Assembly (NCBI GenBank): GCA_017795025.1
Contig: CP051243.1
Span: forward strand, 2,113,501 to 2,177,500
Length of the DNA: 64,000 nucleotides
Source of the DNA: Flavobacteriales bacterium
Lineage (GTDB): Bacteria; Bacteroidota; Bacteroidia; Flavobacteriales; Schleiferiaceae
Direction: 5' to 3'
In this document: piece after piece, positions 24,419 to 34,424 of the stretch
Layout of the letters: each line of letters opens with the position of its first letter
Position numbering within the stretch: the first letter of the stretch is position 1
Translations under genes and position numbers: made by a program
The notes under the pieces: model-generated
Database searches by the model: none
Told to the model about the DNA's origin: nothing
Seen by the model: only the letters and a program-made list of their open reading frames with translations

Positions 24419-24892
24419 ATGCTGAATCTGATAGGAGTACATGAGTGTAAGATGGATGCGAAAGGTCGCGTGGGGATACCCAGTGGCCTTAAAAAGCAGC
24501 TGCTTCCCCTTCTCGAAAAGGGCTTCGTACTCAAGCGCAGTGTTTTTCAGCCTTGCCTCGAACTCTACCCCATGCAAGAGTGGGAACAAACCATGAGCAA
24601 GGTGAATCGCTTAAACCGCTTCATCAAAAAGAATAATGATTTCATCCGTCGCTTTACCGCCGGGGTTAAACTGGTAGAGGTAGACAATAACGGACGCATA
24701 AACATTTCCAACGACCTCATTGGCTTTGCCAGCTTAAAAAGCGAAATCGTTCTTTCCGCTTCTATGGGCACCATAGAGGTATGGGACAAGGCAGCGTACG
24801 AAGCGGCTATCAACGACGATACCGTAGACTTCAGCGCTTTAGCCGAAGATGTGATGGGCGGCCTTAATGAGGAGGCGGATGGATTATCATAA
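24419..24892 (+). CDS. mraZ: MraZ, division cluster transcription regulator
   Basis: A 157-residue protein with two AbrB/SpoVT-like swapped-hairpin repeats, each with the family signature: KMDAKGRVGIPSGLKKQL at residues 11 to 28 and EVDNNGRINISNDLIGFA in the second half. MraZ forms a ring and represses the dcw promoter by binding TGGGN repeats. Two such repeat pairs lie upstream. It is the first gene of the operon, and its end overlaps rsmH by 14 nt. Confidence 0.95.
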   Translation: MLNLIGVHECKMDAKGRVGIPSGLKKQLLPLLEKGFVLKRSVFQPCLELYPMQEWEQTMSKVNRLNRFIKKNNDFIRRFTAGVKLVEVDNNGRINISNDLIGFASLKSEIVLSASMGTIEVWDKAAYEAAINDDTVDFSALAEDVMGGLNEEADGLS

Positions 24893-25778
24893 GCCCGTTC
24901 TTTTACATGAGAGTGTTGATCTAATGTCGATCCAAGCGGAAGGCACCTATGTAGACCTCACCTTTGGTGGCGGTGGTCATAGTCGCGAAATACTATCCCG
25001 CCTCGGTCCCAATGGAAAGCTCTTTGGTTTCGACCAAGACCCCGATGCCGAAGCGAACGTACCCGAGGACCCCCGCTTCACCTTGATTGCCTCTAATTTC
25101 CGTCACCTCAAGCGCATGCTTCGCTTGCATCAAGTGCGGAAGGTAGATGCCATCCTCGGTGATTTTGGCATTTCCTCGCATCAAATTGATGAAGGGGCAC
25201 GAGGTTTCAGCCTTCGTTATGAGGCAGAGCTCGATATGCGGATGAATCCTGACAAAGCATTTGATGCCAAGGCGGTATTGAATCGCTATTCGGAAAAACA
25301 ATTGAAGGACCTCTTTTTTCGCTACGGGGAAATTCGCTCCGCCGCCGCTTTGAGCCGCGCGATAATTCAAGCTCGTCCGCTTCAAACCACCTTCGACCTG
25401 GTTGCTGTGGCCGAAAAATTTGCCCCCCGAAATAAGAGAGGTCAGTTTTTAGCTCAAGTATTCCAGGCCATTCGGATTGAAGTTAACGAGGAGTTATTGG
25501 TCATTGAAGAAATGCTCCAGCAGGCTCCGGAAGTACTCAAGGATGGTGGTAGACTGGTTTGCATTAGCTACCACAGCCTGGAAGATCGCTTGGTGAAAAA
25601 TTTCTTTCGGACCGGAAATTTTGAAGGGAAGCCCAAAAAGGATTTTTACGGCAATCTGATCCGCCCTCTCGAACCCATAACCCGCAAACCCATCGCTCCT
25701 GAAGCGAATGAGATAAATGAAAACCCACGGGCCCGCAGCGCCAAACTGCGTGCCGCCGAATTACTAAGTAAAGAATGA
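24879..25778 (+). CDS. rsmH: 16S rRNA m4C1402 methyltransferase
   Basis: RsmH (MraW) adds the N4-methyl group to C1402 of 16S rRNA using SAM. The protein of about 299 residues has the start MDYHKPVLLHESVDL, the SAM motif VDLTFGGGGHSREIL, GILGDFGISSHQID-like and RGFSLRYEAELDMRMN segments, and the C-terminal CISYHSLEDRLVKNFF. The ATG at 24879 is preferred because an AGGAGG lies just upstream (24870 to 24875) and it gives the usual N-terminus; an ATG at 24867 also exists. The gene overlaps mraZ by 14 nt and ftsL by 4 nt. Confidence 0.95.
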   Translation: MDYHKPVLLHESVDLMSIQAEGTYVDLTFGGGGHSREILSRLGPNGKLFGFDQDPDAEANVPEDPRFTLIASNFRHLKRMLRLHQVRKVDAILGDFGISSHQIDEGARGFSLRYEAELDMRMNPDKAFDAKAVLNRYSEKQLKDLFFRYGEIRSAAALSRAIIQARPLQTTFDLVAVAEKFAPRNKRGQFLAQVFQAIRIEVNEELLVIEEMLQQAPEVLKDGGRLVCISYHSLEDRLVKNFFRTGNFEGKPKKDFYGNLIRPLEPITRKPIAPEANEINENPRARSAKLRAAELLSKE

Positions 25779-26119
25779 CCGAGCCTAAGCAAAATTTCGG
25801 CAGTCGCCTAAGCACCCTTCTTACCGGAAGGTTCCTCGTGAACCCTAAGGTGATTCAGCAGTGGCCTTTCATTCTTTTCCTCTGCTTACTGGCCCTAATT
25901 ATGACGGCCAGTAGTCACAGCGCTGAACGCAAAGTACATCGTATTGCTGCCCTTCGCTCCGAAATGAAGGAATTGCACTCCCAGTTTATTGACACTCGCT
26001 CCCAACTGATGAGCGAGAGTATGGAAACCGAAATACTTAGCCGCGTAGAAGAAGCCGGATTGAACCTGCGTAAAAGCCCGCAGCCACCGGTAATCATTAA
26101 AACTCAGGAGGACGAATAA
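25775..26119 (+). CDS. ftsL: FtsL-like bitopic cell division protein
   Basis: A 114-residue protein with a cytoplasmic N-terminus, one membrane helix (PFILFLCLLALIMTA, about 31 to 45) and an extracytoplasmic coiled coil with heptad character (KVHRIAALRSEMKELHSQFIDTRSQL). Size, topology and position between rsmH and ftsI match FtsL, which forms the FtsQLB bridge of the divisome. The start overlaps rsmH in an ATGA. Sequence identity in this family is low, so the call rests on topology and context. Confidence 0.85.
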   Translation: MTEPKQNFGSRLSTLLTGRFLVNPKVIQQWPFILFLCLLALIMTASSHSAERKVHRIAALRSEMKELHSQFIDTRSQLMSESMETEILSRVEEAGLNLRKSPQPPVIIKTQEDE

Positions 26120-28084
26120 TTGCAGAATAATCGATCCATACTCAGCAGGGCATTCGTGGTATTCATTCCACTTGGGCTCCTGGCCTTCGCCATATTCGGC
26201 AAACTGATTAGCATTCAGTTTATCGAAGGTCCGGCTTTGCGGGAGCGTGCCGACCGCGAGGTGGTTCGGGAGATGAGTATTGAGGCCGAACGAGGCAATA
26301 TCTATAGCGCCGATGGCAAGCTATTAGCCACTTCCATGCCGGTGTACGATCTGCACTTTGATCCTATTTCGGTGGATGAAGAACTTTTTTACGAGGAACT
26401 AGATGCCTTAAGCAATGCCCTAGCGCGCTTTCCTGGTGGCAGATCTGCTGCCGCTTGGCGCAATTTCCTCGCTTCCGGTCGTAACCAAAAAAACCGCTAC
26501 CTGCTATTAGGGACCAAACTCAGCTACAACCAGCTTCAGAAGCTTAAATCCTACCCCATTTTTAAGGAGGGGCGCTACAAGGGCGGTTTGGTGATCGAAC
26601 AAGAAAATCATCGCAAAATGCCCTTGGGTAAAATTGCCGAACGCACGATTGGCCGCGAACGAAATAACTATGCCACCGGCTTAGAAGGTGCATTTGCCAA
26701 TTACCTACGTGGAAAAGACGGCAAGCGACTGAAGCAAAAGATTGGAAACAACAATTGGAAACCCCTTAACGACCTCAACGAGATTGAGCCCGTAAATGGC
26801 TATGACCTGGTAAGCACCATTGATACGCGCATGCAGGATATTGCTCACCACGCCCTTTTGGAGATGCTTGAGCGCCAAGAGGCCGACCATGGTTGCGCAG
26901 TAGTGATGGAAGTGAAAACGGGCGCCATTAAGGCCATCGCCAATTTGGGACGCACCGATCAAGGGACCTATTTCGAGAAAAGGAATTATGCCGTTTGGGA
27001 GAGTACCGAGCCCGGCTCCACTTTTAAGCTCGCCTCGGTTTTAGCCCTTTTTGAAGATGGTTTTGCCGATACTAACACTCCGGTTGATACCGAAAATGGA
27101 CTTTACGAATATTACGGCAGTAAAATTAAAGACAGTAACGGCAAGGGCTACGGTGAAACCTCCTTAAAGGTGGCTTTCGAAAAGTCCAGCAATGTGGGGA
27201 TTGCTAAAACCGTAATTGCCCATTATGAGCAAAATCCTCAGCGCTTTATCGACCGTCTTTACAGCATTGGCCTCGATAGAAACCTAGGCCTACCCATTAA
27301 AGGAGAAGGCAAGCCCCGAATTCCAAAACCAGAAGATCCCGACTGGAGTGGAATTTCGCTACCCTGGATTTCCTTTGGATACCAAGTGAGCTTTACCCCT
27401 CTGCAAATCTTAAGTCTGTACAATGCGGTAGCTAACGAGGGCCAAATGGTGAAACCCCGCTTTTTAGAGAGCGTGCAGGAACATGGAAGGGATGTAGAGG
27501 TAATGGATACCGAGATTTTAAACCCCGCCATTTGCAGTCCAGAAACCTTAAAAAAACTGCAAACTCTTTTAGAAGGGGTTGTCCAAAATGGCACCGCCCG
27601 TAAAGGCGCTTACTCGGTATGCAGTATGGCCGGAAAAACGGGTACCTGTCAGTTGAACTACTGGAAAGAGGGCACCAAAGAATATCAAGCCTCCTTCGCC
27701 GGCTACTTTCCTACGGAGGAGCCCCTATACTCTTGTATCGTGGTGGTAAACAAGCCTCAATTCGACTATTACGGGTCCAATGTAGCCTTCCCCGTTTTTA
27801 AGGAAATAGCGGAAAGAATTTACCAAAACACCCCTCAGGTGGCCGAACCTTATCAAGGGCAACTACTAGCGCTATTGGACCAAGAACCCAAAGCACCCTC
27901 ATCTACTACCAGCCTCACTAAAATGCCAGATTTAATCGGTGCCAACGGCGATGCTTGGATTAGCTTTTTTGAGAACGCCGGCTATAAAGTAAAGGTAAAA
28001 GGACTGGGGAAAGTGGCATGGCAATACCCCGCGCCGGGCACCGCCATCAATCCGGAACAATTAATCGAACTCAAATTGCAATGA
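26120..28084 (+). CDS. ftsI: Division transpeptidase FtsI (penicillin-binding protein) with PASTA domain
   Basis: A class B penicillin-binding protein of 654 residues that cross-links septal peptidoglycan. An N-terminal membrane anchor (FVVFIPLGLLAFAIFGKLI) leads to a dimerisation region. The transpeptidase has Ser300-x-x-Lys303 (STFK), SSN at 356 to 358 and KTG at 506 to 508. A C-terminal PASTA domain covers about 590 to 654. The start is TTG, directly after the ftsL stop, with a strong AGGAGG 8 nt upstream. It overlaps murE by 4 nt. Confidence 0.95.
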   Translation: MQNNRSILSRAFVVFIPLGLLAFAIFGKLISIQFIEGPALRERADREVVREMSIEAERGNIYSADGKLLATSMPVYDLHFDPISVDEELFYEELDALSNALARFPGGRSAAAWRNFLASGRNQKNRYLLLGTKLSYNQLQKLKSYPIFKEGRYKGGLVIEQENHRKMPLGKIAERTIGRERNNYATGLEGAFANYLRGKDGKRLKQKIGNNNWKPLNDLNEIEPVNGYDLVSTIDTRMQDIAHHALLEMLERQEADHGCAVVMEVKTGAIKAIANLGRTDQGTYFEKRNYAVWESTEPGSTFKLASVLALFEDGFADTNTPVDTENGLYEYYGSKIKDSNGKGYGETSLKVAFEKSSNVGIAKTVIAHYEQNPQRFIDRLYSIGLDRNLGLPIKGEGKPRIPKPEDPDWSGISLPWISFGYQVSFTPLQILSLYNAVANEGQMVKPRFLESVQEHGRDVEVMDTEILNPAICSPETLKKLQTLLEGVVQNGTARKGAYSVCSMAGKTGTCQLNYWKEGTKEYQASFAGYFPTEEPLYSCIVVVNKPQFDYYGSNVAFPVFKEIAERIYQNTPQVAEPYQGQLLALLDQEPKAPSSTTSLTKMPDLIGANGDAWISFFENAGYKVKVKGLGKVAWQYPAPGTAINPEQLIELKLQ

Positions 28085-29544
28085 AGCTATTAAAGGACCT
28101 ATTATACGGCGTTCCCCTTACGGAGCGCATGGGTAGCACCCAAGTGGCGGTTAGCAAAATTTGCTTCGACTCCAGAGAGGTGGTAAAGGATGCCTTATTT
28201 ATCGCGGTAAACGGCACGCAGGTAGATGGACACGACTACATCCCAAAAGCGATTGAATTAGGGGCTGCCGCCGTTGTTTGTGAAGAAATCCCAGAAAACG
28301 CTAATCAAAAGGCAAGCTTTATTGCTGCAAAAGACAGCAGCCTTGCCCTTGCCCTTATTGCCGCCAACTTTTATGATCAACCTTCCGAAAAATTACAATT
28401 GGTAGGCATTACTGGGACCAATGGGAAAACCACCACCGCCACCTTACTTTACGATCTTTTCACTGCCCTCGGCAGTAAAGCAGGCTTACTTTCCACTGTA
28501 AAAGTATGCGTGGGAAAAGAGGAGCATCCGGCTACCCACACCACCCCCGACCCGGTGCAAATCAATCATTACTTAGACTTAATGGTTAAGGCCGGTTGCC
28601 GCTATTGCTTTATGGAAGCGAGCAGTCATGGCATTGTTCAAAATCGTACCGCTGGACTTCATTTTACCGGAGCCGTGTTTACCAATATTAGTCATGACCA
28701 CCTCGACTACCACGGTAATTTCGAAAATTATATAAAGGCGAAAAAGAAGCTGTTTGACGAGCTCCCCAAAAGCGCCTTCATGCTTACCAATGCGGATGAC
28801 CGTCATGGCAACACCATGGCCCTCCACAGCAAGGCGAAGGTTTACCGCTACGCCCTAAAAAACGATGCCGATTATAAAGGTCGCATCTTGGAACACCAGC
28901 TTAATGGGATGCTGGTGCGCCTCGGACAGCAAGAGGTTTGGTCTAAGCTAATTGGCGACTTTAACGCCTACAATCTTTTAGCCATTTACAGCGTCGCCTT
29001 ATTACTGGAGCGCGATGCCCTGCAAGTGGCGACCGCTATTAGTAGCTTAAAATCGGTAGCCGGGAGGTTTCAGTACATCCAAAAAAATGAGCTCACCACT
29101 ATAGTGGATTATGCCCATACCCCCGACGCGCTCGAAAATGTTTTAAAGACCATTGCCAGCATCCGCAGTAAGAATGAAAAAGTAATTACGGTGGTAGGCT
29201 GTGGCGGAAATCGCGATGCAACTAAACGACCAAAAATGGCCGCCATTGCCGCTGAAATGTCGGACCAGGTTATTCTTACTTCCGACAATCCCCGCTTCGA
29301 AGATCCGGATGCCATCATTGATGAAATGGAAACCGGCGTTGAAATGCATCTCAGTCATAAAGTTTTAAAAATCACCGACCGGAAACAAGCCATCCGCACG
29401 GCTATTCAACTGGGTCAAAGTAAAGATCTCATTCTGATAGCCGGCAAAGGCCACGAAACCTATCAGGAAATAAAAGGGGAACGCCATCCTTTCGATGATT
29501 TGGCTATTGCCCGTGAAACCCTCGACCAAAAATACTCCGACTAA
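28081..29544 (+). CDS. murE: UDP-MurNAc-L-Ala-D-Glu:meso-diaminopimelate ligase
   Basis: A Mur ligase of about 487 residues that adds the third amino acid to the cell-wall precursor. The ATP loop [16 protein letters not shown], the carbamylated-lysine region and the C-terminal domain are present. The motif [10 protein letters not shown] contains the DNPR element that marks meso-diaminopimelate specificity. The ATG at 28081 is chosen because it overlaps the ftsI stop in an ATGA and gives the usual MKLLKDLL start; 21 further codons upstream belong to ftsI sequence. It overlaps mraY by one base. Confidence 0.95.
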   Translation: MKLLKDLLYGVPLTERMGSTQVAVSKICFDSREVVKDALFIAVNGTQVDGHDYIPKAIELGAAAVVCEEIPENANQKASFIAAKDSSLALALIAANFYDQPSEKLQLVGITGTNGKTTTATLLYDLFTALGSKAGLLSTVKVCVGKEEHPATHTTPDPVQINHYLDLMVKAGCRYCFMEASSHGIVQNRTAGLHFTGAVFTNISHDHLDYHGNFENYIKAKKKLFDELPKSAFMLTNADDRHGNTMALHSKAKVYRYALKNDADYKGRILEHQLNGMLVRLGQQEVWSKLIGDFNAYNLLAIYSVALLLERDALQVATAISSLKSVAGRFQYIQKNELTTIVDYAHTPDALENVLKTIASIRSKNEKVITVVGCGGNRDATKRPKMAAIAAEMSDQVILTSDNPRFEDPDAIIDEMETGVEMHLSHKVLKITDRKQAIRTAIQLGQSKDLILIAGKGHETYQEIKGERHPFDDLAIARETLDQKYSD

Positions 29545-30782
29545 TGCTGTATTACCTCTTTGAATTCCTCAATGAAACCTATGATTTACCCGGGGCTGGT
29601 GTATTCCAATACATCACATTTAGGGCAGCCGCGGCATTAATCAGCTCCTTAATCATCTGCTTACTGTTCGGTAAAAGTCTCATTGGCCTTTTACACCGCA
29701 AACAGGTGGGCGAGAGTATTCGCGATTTAGGTCTAGAAGGTCAGGCGGAAAAAGCAGGAACTCCCACCATGGGCGGACTGATTATTCTAATGGGCATTTT
29801 GGTGCCTACCCTCCTCTTCGCCAAATTGGAAAATGTGTACATCATCATGCTCATCATTACCACCGTATGGATGGGCGCGGTTGGCTTTTTAGACGATTAC
29901 ATTAAGGTCTTTCGTAAAAACAAAAAAGGACTTCCCGGGAAGTTTAAAGTTGTTGGGCAAGTAGGTCTCGGCATTATCATCGGCGGCATGCTGTACTTTA
30001 ATAATAATGTTACTATTAAAGATCGCTTAGCCTCGGCAACCGCCTACGAAACCGAAGAAGGTGCCCGGGTGCAAACTTTGCCGGTTTATGGCGATGAAAC
30101 CAAATCCTTAAAAACCACTATTCCTTTCGTAAAGAACAATGAGTTCGATTATCAAGAACTCATTTCATGGATGGGCGACTGGACCAAGGACTACGGCTGG
30201 TTACTCTTTATCCCCATCGTTATTTTCATAATCACCGCTGTGAGCAATGGCGCCAATCTAACCGACGGCATCGATGGACTAGCCACCGGCACCTCAGCTA
30301 TCATTGGCATCACCTTGGGCATTTTCGCCTACGTTTCGGGTAGCATCATCTTCGCCGACTACCTCAACATTATGTACATCCCTAATACGGGAGAGCTGGT
30401 AGTTTTTATTGCAGCTTTTGTGGGCGCTTGCATTGGCTTCTTATGGTATAATACGCATCCCGCTCAGGTATTTATGGGCGATACGGGCAGCCTTACGCTT
30501 GGCGGCATTATCGCCGTATTTGCGATTGCCATTCGCAAGGAGCTCCTAATCCCCATTATCTGCGGAATCTTCTTGGTAGAGAATCTCTCTGTGATTATTC
30601 AGGTGAGCTACTTTAAAAGGACTAAAAAGAAATACGGCGAAGGTCGACGCATTTTCCTGATGTCGCCCCTCCACCATCATTATCAAAAGAAGGGCTTCCA
30701 CGAAAGTAAAATTGTGACCCGCTTCTGGATTGTGGGGATCTTCCTCGCGGTCTTGTCATTCGTAACCCTAAAGCTGCGCTAG
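29544..30782 (+). CDS. mraY: Phospho-N-acetylmuramoyl-pentapeptide transferase (MraY)
   Basis: An integral-membrane enzyme that makes lipid I from UDP-MurNAc-pentapeptide and undecaprenyl phosphate. Family motifs are clear: [31 protein letters not shown] (the Asp pair), [27 protein letters not shown] and the late [12 protein letters not shown]. The protein has 412 residues, longer than the roughly 360 of proteobacterial MraY, because of an extra loop at about 150 to 220, a common Bacteroidota feature. Its start overlaps the murE stop (TAATG), and it ends in a TAGTG overlap with murD. Confidence 0.95.
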   Translation: MLYYLFEFLNETYDLPGAGVFQYITFRAAAALISSLIICLLFGKSLIGLLHRKQVGESIRDLGLEGQAEKAGTPTMGGLIILMGILVPTLLFAKLENVYIIMLIITTVWMGAVGFLDDYIKVFRKNKKGLPGKFKVVGQVGLGIIIGGMLYFNNNVTIKDRLASATAYETEEGARVQTLPVYGDETKSLKTTIPFVKNNEFDYQELISWMGDWTKDYGWLLFIPIVIFIITAVSNGANLTDGIDGLATGTSAIIGITLGIFAYVSGSIIFADYLNIMYIPNTGELVVFIAAFVGACIGFLWYNTHPAQVFMGDTGSLTLGGIIAVFAIAIRKELLIPIICGIFLVENLSVIIQVSYFKRTKKKYGEGRRIFLMSPLHHHYQKKGFHESKIVTRFWIVGIFLAVLSFVTLKLR

Positions 30783-32125
30783 TGACCAAGCCTTTAAACA
30801 TAACAGTTTTAGGCGGTGGCGAGAGCGGCCTTGGAGCAGCCAAATTGGCTCAAAAGCTTGGGCATCGGGTATTTCTTAGCGACCGGTCCACGCTAAAGGA
30901 GCCATTCCGCAAAGCCCTGGAGGAGCTCCAGCTTGATTTTGAGGAAGGCCAGCACAGCGAAGACCGGATCCTGAAAAGTGATTTAATCATTAAATCGCCG
31001 GGCATTCCCGAAAAAGCCCCTCTTATTCAAAAAATCCGCAGTCGTAAAATTGAACTGATTTCGGAAGTAGAATTTGCGGCTCAACATTGCCAAGGGACGC
31101 TTATCGCCATTACGGGCACCAACGGCAAAACCACGGTAACCAGCCTGGTGCATCACATTTTACAAAAAGCAGGAAAAAAAGTGGCCTTAGTGGGGAACAT
31201 CGGCAGCAGCTTTGCGGGCAGCCTAGCCGAAGCTCAACACGACTATTACGCCTTAGAGGTAAGCAGCTTTCAGCTCGACGATATCAAAACCTTTAAGCCC
31301 AAGGTAGCCATCTTAACCAATATTACCCCCGATCACCTCGACCGCTACGAAAACTCTGTAGACCGCTATGCCGCGGCCAAGATGCGGATTTTCGAGAATC
31401 AAGGGCCTGAAGATCACTTCATCTATTGTGCAGATGACCCCCTTTCGCTGCACTTCCTAAAAAACTATCCGCGTCAAGCGCAAAGCTATGCACTGAGCCT
31501 CGAACAAAGCGTGGAACAAGGAGCACAATTAGACCCCAAGGGAAAAATACAAATCATCTTAAACCAGCAAATTGATATGGACATCAATGAACTCGCCCTA
31601 CAGGGCAAACACAACACCTACAACAGCATGGCTTCGGGCCTAGCCGGTCGATTATTAAACATTCGCAAGGAAGGCATCCGCGAAAGCCTGGCTTCTTTCG
31701 ACAGCATTGAGCACCGCCTAGAATCGGTTTTACAGATTTATGGCATTGAGTTTATCAACGACTCGAAAGCTACTAATGTGAACTCCACCTGGTACGCCCT
31801 CGAAAGCATGCAAAAGCCCACCATTTGGATTGCCGGTGGGGTAGACAAAGGCAACGATTACAGTCAGCTTTTGAAATTGGCCAAAGAAAAAATTAAAGCC
31901 CTGATTTGCCTAGGCGAAGACAACAGCAAACTCCACGCGGCCTTCGGAGGGGAAATCCCTCTGGTTATCGACGCTGCTGATATGGATGAAGCGGTGCGCA
32001 TGGCTTATAAAATGGGCAACAAAGGAGACGCCGTTCTCTTAAGTCCGGCCTGTGCAAGTTTCGACCTTTTTGAAAATTATGAAGACCGCGGACGTCAATT
32101 TAAGCATGCCGTTCGCCAATTGTAA
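30782..32125 (+). CDS. murD: UDP-MurNAc-L-alanine:D-glutamate ligase
   Basis: MurD adds D-glutamate to the cell-wall precursor. The 447-residue protein has the N-terminal Rossmann loop LGGGESGLGAAKLAQ, the ATP loop [25 protein letters not shown] and the late INDSKATN and LLSPACASFDLF elements. The start codon is GTG, overlapping the mraY stop by one base (TAGTG), so translation should depend on coupling. It ends 3 nt before ftsW. Confidence 0.95.
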   Translation: MTKPLNITVLGGGESGLGAAKLAQKLGHRVFLSDRSTLKEPFRKALEELQLDFEEGQHSEDRILKSDLIIKSPGIPEKAPLIQKIRSRKIELISEVEFAAQHCQGTLIAITGTNGKTTVTSLVHHILQKAGKKVALVGNIGSSFAGSLAEAQHDYYALEVSSFQLDDIKTFKPKVAILTNITPDHLDRYENSVDRYAAAKMRIFENQGPEDHFIYCADDPLSLHFLKNYPRQAQSYALSLEQSVEQGAQLDPKGKIQIILNQQIDMDINELALQGKHNTYNSMASGLAGRLLNIRKEGIRESLASFDSIEHRLESVLQIYGIEFINDSKATNVNSTWYALESMQKPTIWIAGGVDKGNDYSQLLKLAKEKIKALICLGEDNSKLHAAFGGEIPLVIDAADMDEAVRMAYKMGNKGDAVLLSPACASFDLFENYEDRGRQFKHAVRQL

Positions 32126-32128
32126 TCG

Positions 32129-33334
32129 ATGACTCTATTTGGCAAGGAAATAAAGATTGAAGGCGATCGCACCCTTTGGATTTTAAGCGGGATACTCGCG
32201 GCTATTGGCACCTTAACCGTGTACAGCGCCAGCAGTAATCTGGCTTACCAAGGAGGAGGCAGCACCTTTACTGATTTAGCAAAGCACAGTGCTTTTCTAT
32301 TCAGCGGCTTTATTATTGCCTGGACCGTTCATCGTTTGAACTACAAGATTTTTGGAAACTTAGCGCGCCTGCTCATTATTCCCGTAATTCTATTACTGGT
32401 TTACACCCTGGTAAATGGCGTTAACATTTCCAATGCCTCCCGATGGATTCGGCTTCCTTTTGGGCAAACCTTTCAAACTTCCGCTTTAGCGGGTATCGTG
32501 CTGATTGCTTACGTCGCACGCTATCTGGCCGTTCATAGTAGCGAAGACCTGCGCGAGTTCCGCAAACATTTTATTGGTTTAATCTTACCCATCTTGCTGG
32601 TGGTGGGCTTGATTTTACCGGCCAACTTCTCTACGGCGGCGCTCCTTTTTGGGGTGAGTTATTTATTGCTCTTTATCGGCGGCTACCCCATTCGCAACCT
32701 ATTGGCCTTAGCGGGTGCTGGCATTGTGGCCTTGGCGCTATTCATCACCTTGGTATTTAGCTTCCCCAATATTTCCAACCGGGTCGAAACTTGGAAAACC
32801 CGAATCGAAGCCTTTGTAAGTGGAGAGAGTACCGAGAACTATCAGGTTACGAAAGCTAAAATGGCTATTGCCGAAGGACAAGTGGTAGGCAAAGGGTTTG
32901 GGAAGAGTGTAATGAAAAACTTCCTTCCCCAATCCAATTCGGATTTCATTTTTGCGGTGATTGCCGAAGAAATGGGAACCCTTGGCGCTGGACTTACCAT
33001 AGTGGTTTACATCTGGCTCATCTTTCGAATCCTAACCATTGCCAATAAGGCTGCCTCCGACTTTGGCAGTTTATTAAGCTTGGGGCTGGGATTAATCATC
33101 TTGGCGCAAGCCTTGGTAAATCTTAGTGTTGCGGTAAACCTAATCCCGGTTACCGGACAAACCCTACCGCTAGTGAGCAAAGGAGGAACCTCAGTTTGGA
33201 TGACCGCCCTTGCACTGGGGATGATCCTGAGCGTCTCCAACCAACAAAGTAAAACGGAAGATTCCCGTTTGAGCGAAGAACAAGATACCGCAGCCGAAAC
33301 CTCACCAACAAGCCTTAGTCATGAAACAGCTTAA
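32129..33334 (+). CDS. ftsW: Septal peptidoglycan polymerase FtsW (SEDS family)
   Basis: A 401-residue SEDS-family membrane protein with about ten helices that polymerises glycan strands at the septum with FtsI. Family blocks are present, including the TVYSASSNLAY-like start, a LILPANFSTAALLF segment, the loop QSNSDFIFAVIAEEMG and the terminal PVTGQTLPLVSKGGTSVW. The last 40 residues form a hydrophilic Glu/Ser/Thr-rich tail. It overlaps murG by 14 nt. Position within the dcw cluster supports FtsW rather than RodA. Confidence 0.94.
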   Translation: MTLFGKEIKIEGDRTLWILSGILAAIGTLTVYSASSNLAYQGGGSTFTDLAKHSAFLFSGFIIAWTVHRLNYKIFGNLARLLIIPVILLLVYTLVNGVNISNASRWIRLPFGQTFQTSALAGIVLIAYVARYLAVHSSEDLREFRKHFIGLILPILLVVGLILPANFSTAALLFGVSYLLLFIGGYPIRNLLALAGAGIVALALFITLVFSFPNISNRVETWKTRIEAFVSGESTENYQVTKAKMAIAEGQVVGKGFGKSVMKNFLPQSNSDFIFAVIAEEMGTLGAGLTIVVYIWLIFRILTIANKAASDFGSLLSLGLGLIILAQALVNLSVAVNLIPVTGQTLPLVSKGGTSVWMTALALGMILSVSNQQSKTEDSRLSEEQDTAAETSPTSLSHETA

Positions 33335-34424
33335 GATAATGATTAGTGGAGGCGGCACGGGAGGACATATTTTCCCGGCAGTAGCCATTGCCGATGAACT
33401 TAAATCTCGTCATCCCGAGGCCGACTTTCTTTTTGTAGGGGCCCGCGATAAGATGGAGATGGAAAAAGTTCCTCAAGCGGGATACCCCATCGAAGGACTG
33501 TGGATTAGCGGTATTCAGCGGAAACTCAGTTTAGACAATTTGAGCTTTCCCTTCAAGCTTTTAAGCAGCCTCCGAAAGAGTGGGAAGTTGATTCGGAAAT
33601 TTAAACCAGATTTAGTGATTGGCACCGGTGGCTTTGCCAGTGGTCCTTTGCTTTGGGTCGCTGCGCAGAAAGGAATCCCTACGCTTATTCAGGAACAAAA
33701 CTCCTTTCCGGGAATTACCAACCGACTGCTCGCTAAAAAGGTGAATACCATTTGCGTGGCTTATGAAGGTTTGGAAAAATGGTTCCCTAAAGAAAAGATT
33801 GTCTTAAGTGGAAACCCCTTGCGTAAGGGTCTGGAAAAAGCCCTTCCGGCAGATGCTAGCACTAAGGAAAGCTTGAAGCTGCAGCCGCAATGGCCCACTT
33901 TATTGATTTTGGGTGGAAGCTTGGGGGCCGGTCGTATAAATCAATTGATCAGCGAGCTCATTCCAAGCTTAGCAAAAATGGAACTCAACCTAATTTGGCA
34001 GTGTGGCAAGCTCTATTACGATAAGCTTAAAGAGCGTCATCACGATTTACCAGAGCACTTCAAGCTGCAAGCCTTTATCACCAATATGCCTGAGGCCTAC
34101 CAAGCCAGCGATCTCGTAATTAGTCGCGCCGGCGCAAATACCTTAAGTGAATTGGCAGTGGTAGCTAAGGCCACCATATTAATTCCCTCTCCAAATGTGG
34201 CTGAAGATCACCAAACTAAAAATGCCCAGGCCTTAAGTAGCAAGAAGGCCGCGATTCTTTTTAAGGAAGAAGGGGAAGCCAAACAATTATTACAAGAGAT
34301 TGAAAGCCTAGTGAAGCAGTCCGAAAAAAGACGAGCCCTCGAAAACAACATCCGAGCCCTGGCTTTACCACAAGCCTCTTCCACCATTGTGGGCGAAATT
34401 GAAAAACTTATTAGCCATGCTTGA
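33321..34424 (+). CDS. murG: UDP-GlcNAc:lipid I N-acetylglucosamine transferase (MurG)
   Basis: A GT-B glycosyltransferase of 367 residues acting on the inner face of the membrane to make lipid II. It shows the N-terminal MISGGGTGGHIFPAVAIADEL glycine loop, VIGTGGFASGPLLW, LIQEQNSFPGITNRLLA, ILGGSLGAGRIN and the late ISRAGANTLSELAVV UDP-binding segment. It overlaps ftsW by 14 nt and murC by 8 nt. Confidence 0.95.
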   Translation: MKQLKIMISGGGTGGHIFPAVAIADELKSRHPEADFLFVGARDKMEMEKVPQAGYPIEGLWISGIQRKLSLDNLSFPFKLLSSLRKSGKLIRKFKPDLVIGTGGFASGPLLWVAAQKGIPTLIQEQNSFPGITNRLLAKKVNTICVAYEGLEKWFPKEKIVLSGNPLRKGLEKALPADASTKESLKLQPQWPTLLILGGSLGAGRINQLISELIPSLAKMELNLIWQCGKLYYDKLKERHHDLPEHFKLQAFITNMPEAYQASDLVISRAGANTLSELAVVAKATILIPSPNVAEDHQTKNAQALSSKKAAILFKEEGEAKQLLQEIESLVKQSEKRRALENNIRALALPQASSTIVGEIEKLISHA